64,000 bases of DNA from Vagococcus salmoninarum (GTDB taxonomy: Bacteria > Bacillota > Bacilli > Lactobacillales > Vagococcaceae), in assembly GCF_003987495.1 (NCBI RefSeq), contig NZ_NGJU01000003.1, positions 62,001 through 126,000 on the forward strand, read 5' to 3'. Below the pieces are notes generated by a model. That model worked only from the letters and a program-made list of their open reading frames with translations, was not told the origin of the DNA and searched no databases. How positions within the stretch are numbered: position 1 is the stretch's first letter; each line of letters begins with the position of its first letter. Of this stretch, positions 63,464 through 64,000 are shown piece by piece. A program made the position numbers and the translations under genes.

Positions 63464-64000
63464 TTACATTTCATATTTTTTTGTTGCCCCAAGCTCTTGT
63501 TGATCAATCACCGCTAACGTTAAACTATTGACTAAAATCCGAATTTCCCGGCGGCCTTGGGGAAATTTTTGCTCTTGTAAATACTTGACCATTTGCTTCA
63601 TATGATAGTAAAACAAATTACTGTTTTCTCGCATTTCTATTAACTCTGGAAAATCAGCTTTGAGTAGGGCTTTTAAAATAGTCACTAATAAACTTTTATA
63701 ATAATCATTCTTTTGAGCAACTAGTAATTCCTTGAAAAAAATAAGTTGTAGCTCTTTAGCTTTGCTCCCTTTTTTACTTTTCAAGGCTTTTTCCAAGTCC
63801 GCCAAAGCGTACGCCAACTTCAGGTAATCAAGCTCTAAGCCTTTACTCTCAACTTGAAATAAATACTGAATCAGCAATAATTCAAAGACATGTAATTGTT
63901 CAACATAAGTGGTTTTCGTCATTTGGCGACTTTCAACTACTGCGCCTTTGTAAGGAGCTAATTTTAAATACCCTTCATCTGCTAGCAATTTTAAAGCTCC
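63464..64000 (-). CDS. GntR-family regulator, C-terminal part (cut by window edge)
   Basis: The frame is open to the window end (codons read from base 64000) and gives about 178 residues. It begins with the end of a winged helix, GALKLLADEGYLKLAPYKGAVV, the usual wing of GntR proteins, followed by an all-helical region of about 150 residues as in FCD-type effector domains. The missing DNA-binding start lies beyond 64000. It is upstream of and co-directional with the aldo/keto reductase gene. Confidence 0.75.
   Translation of the reverse strand, partial: GALKLLADEGYLKLAPYKGAVVESRQMTKTTYVEQLHVFELLLIQYLFQVESKGLELDYLKLAYALADLEKALKSKKGSKAKELQLIFFKELLVAQKNDYYKSLLVTILKALLKADFPELIEMRENSNLFYYHMKQMVKYLQEQKFPQGRREIRILVNSLTLAVIDQQELGATKKYEM

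Overview
The window is one contiguous stretch of an AT-rich, low-GC Gram-positive chromosome. Gene content points to Lactobacillales, most likely Enterococcaceae (Enterococcus or Vagococcus type). The supports are the ezrA-nifZ-thiI order, valS-folC-radC order, DUF1149 and DUF2187 proteins, a double-lipoyl E2 in a pdhABCD operon, a Rex repressor, purine boxes, CcpA sites and AGGAGG ribosome binding sites. I cannot fix the genus from sequence alone. Almost all of it is ordinary core genome; no prophage, CRISPR array or intact insertion sequence is visible.

Layout. Bases 1-5400: radC (cut by the window edge), a HAD phosphatase, folC and valS form one leftward operon behind a valine T-box with a readable GUA specifier. 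5.4-11.3 kb: tpx, rex, thiI, the partner cysteine desulfurase and ezrA, with a decayed ABC ATPase fragment behind valS. 11.7-18.5 kb: aspartokinase, MazG-like and Cof-like enzymes, a DUF72 protein, asparaginase, an ASCH protein and threonine synthase. 18.6-23 kb: a LicT-controlled galactitol-type PTS operon that ends in a rhamnulose-1-phosphate-aldolase-like enzyme and includes a small membrane protein. 23-33 kb: housekeeping genes (SEC-C protein, lipoprotein, tRNA-Leu, sprT, tex, phosphatase, DUF1149, signal peptidase, ABC exporter, GNAT). 33.4-43.3 kb: the pyruvate dehydrogenase operon next to a CstA-family transporter and a LytS/LytTR two-component system, which together look like a pyruvate uptake and oxidation block.

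43.3-47.2 kb: mgtA behind an M-box magnesium riboswitch, plus a 30-codon upstream ORF and a second hairpin. Upstream lies about 700 bases without a protein gene. It holds a tRNA-like RNA on the plus strand and, convergent to it, a putative 250-nt structured RNA with its own promoter and a near-perfect CcpA site over the -35. This is the most novel part of the window. 47.2-51 kb: nitroreductase and a vitamin B6 salvage module (PdxR-type regulator divergent from a pyridoxine kinase and an ECF S component). 51-54 kb: a PadR/HAAS envelope-stress-type pair with a clear operator, and guaC with two PurBoxes. 54.4-57 kb: a small accessory patch with an IS3-family remnant and unassigned membrane proteins. 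57-64 kb: potassium transporter, an ABC-F protein behind a structured leader, and a set of regulators and oxidoreductases, ending in a truncated GntR regulator.

Start codons were moved from the longest possible frame to the best Shine-Dalgarno site in many genes; each case is stated in its entry. Promoters, operators and RNA structures were read by eye and are predictions.
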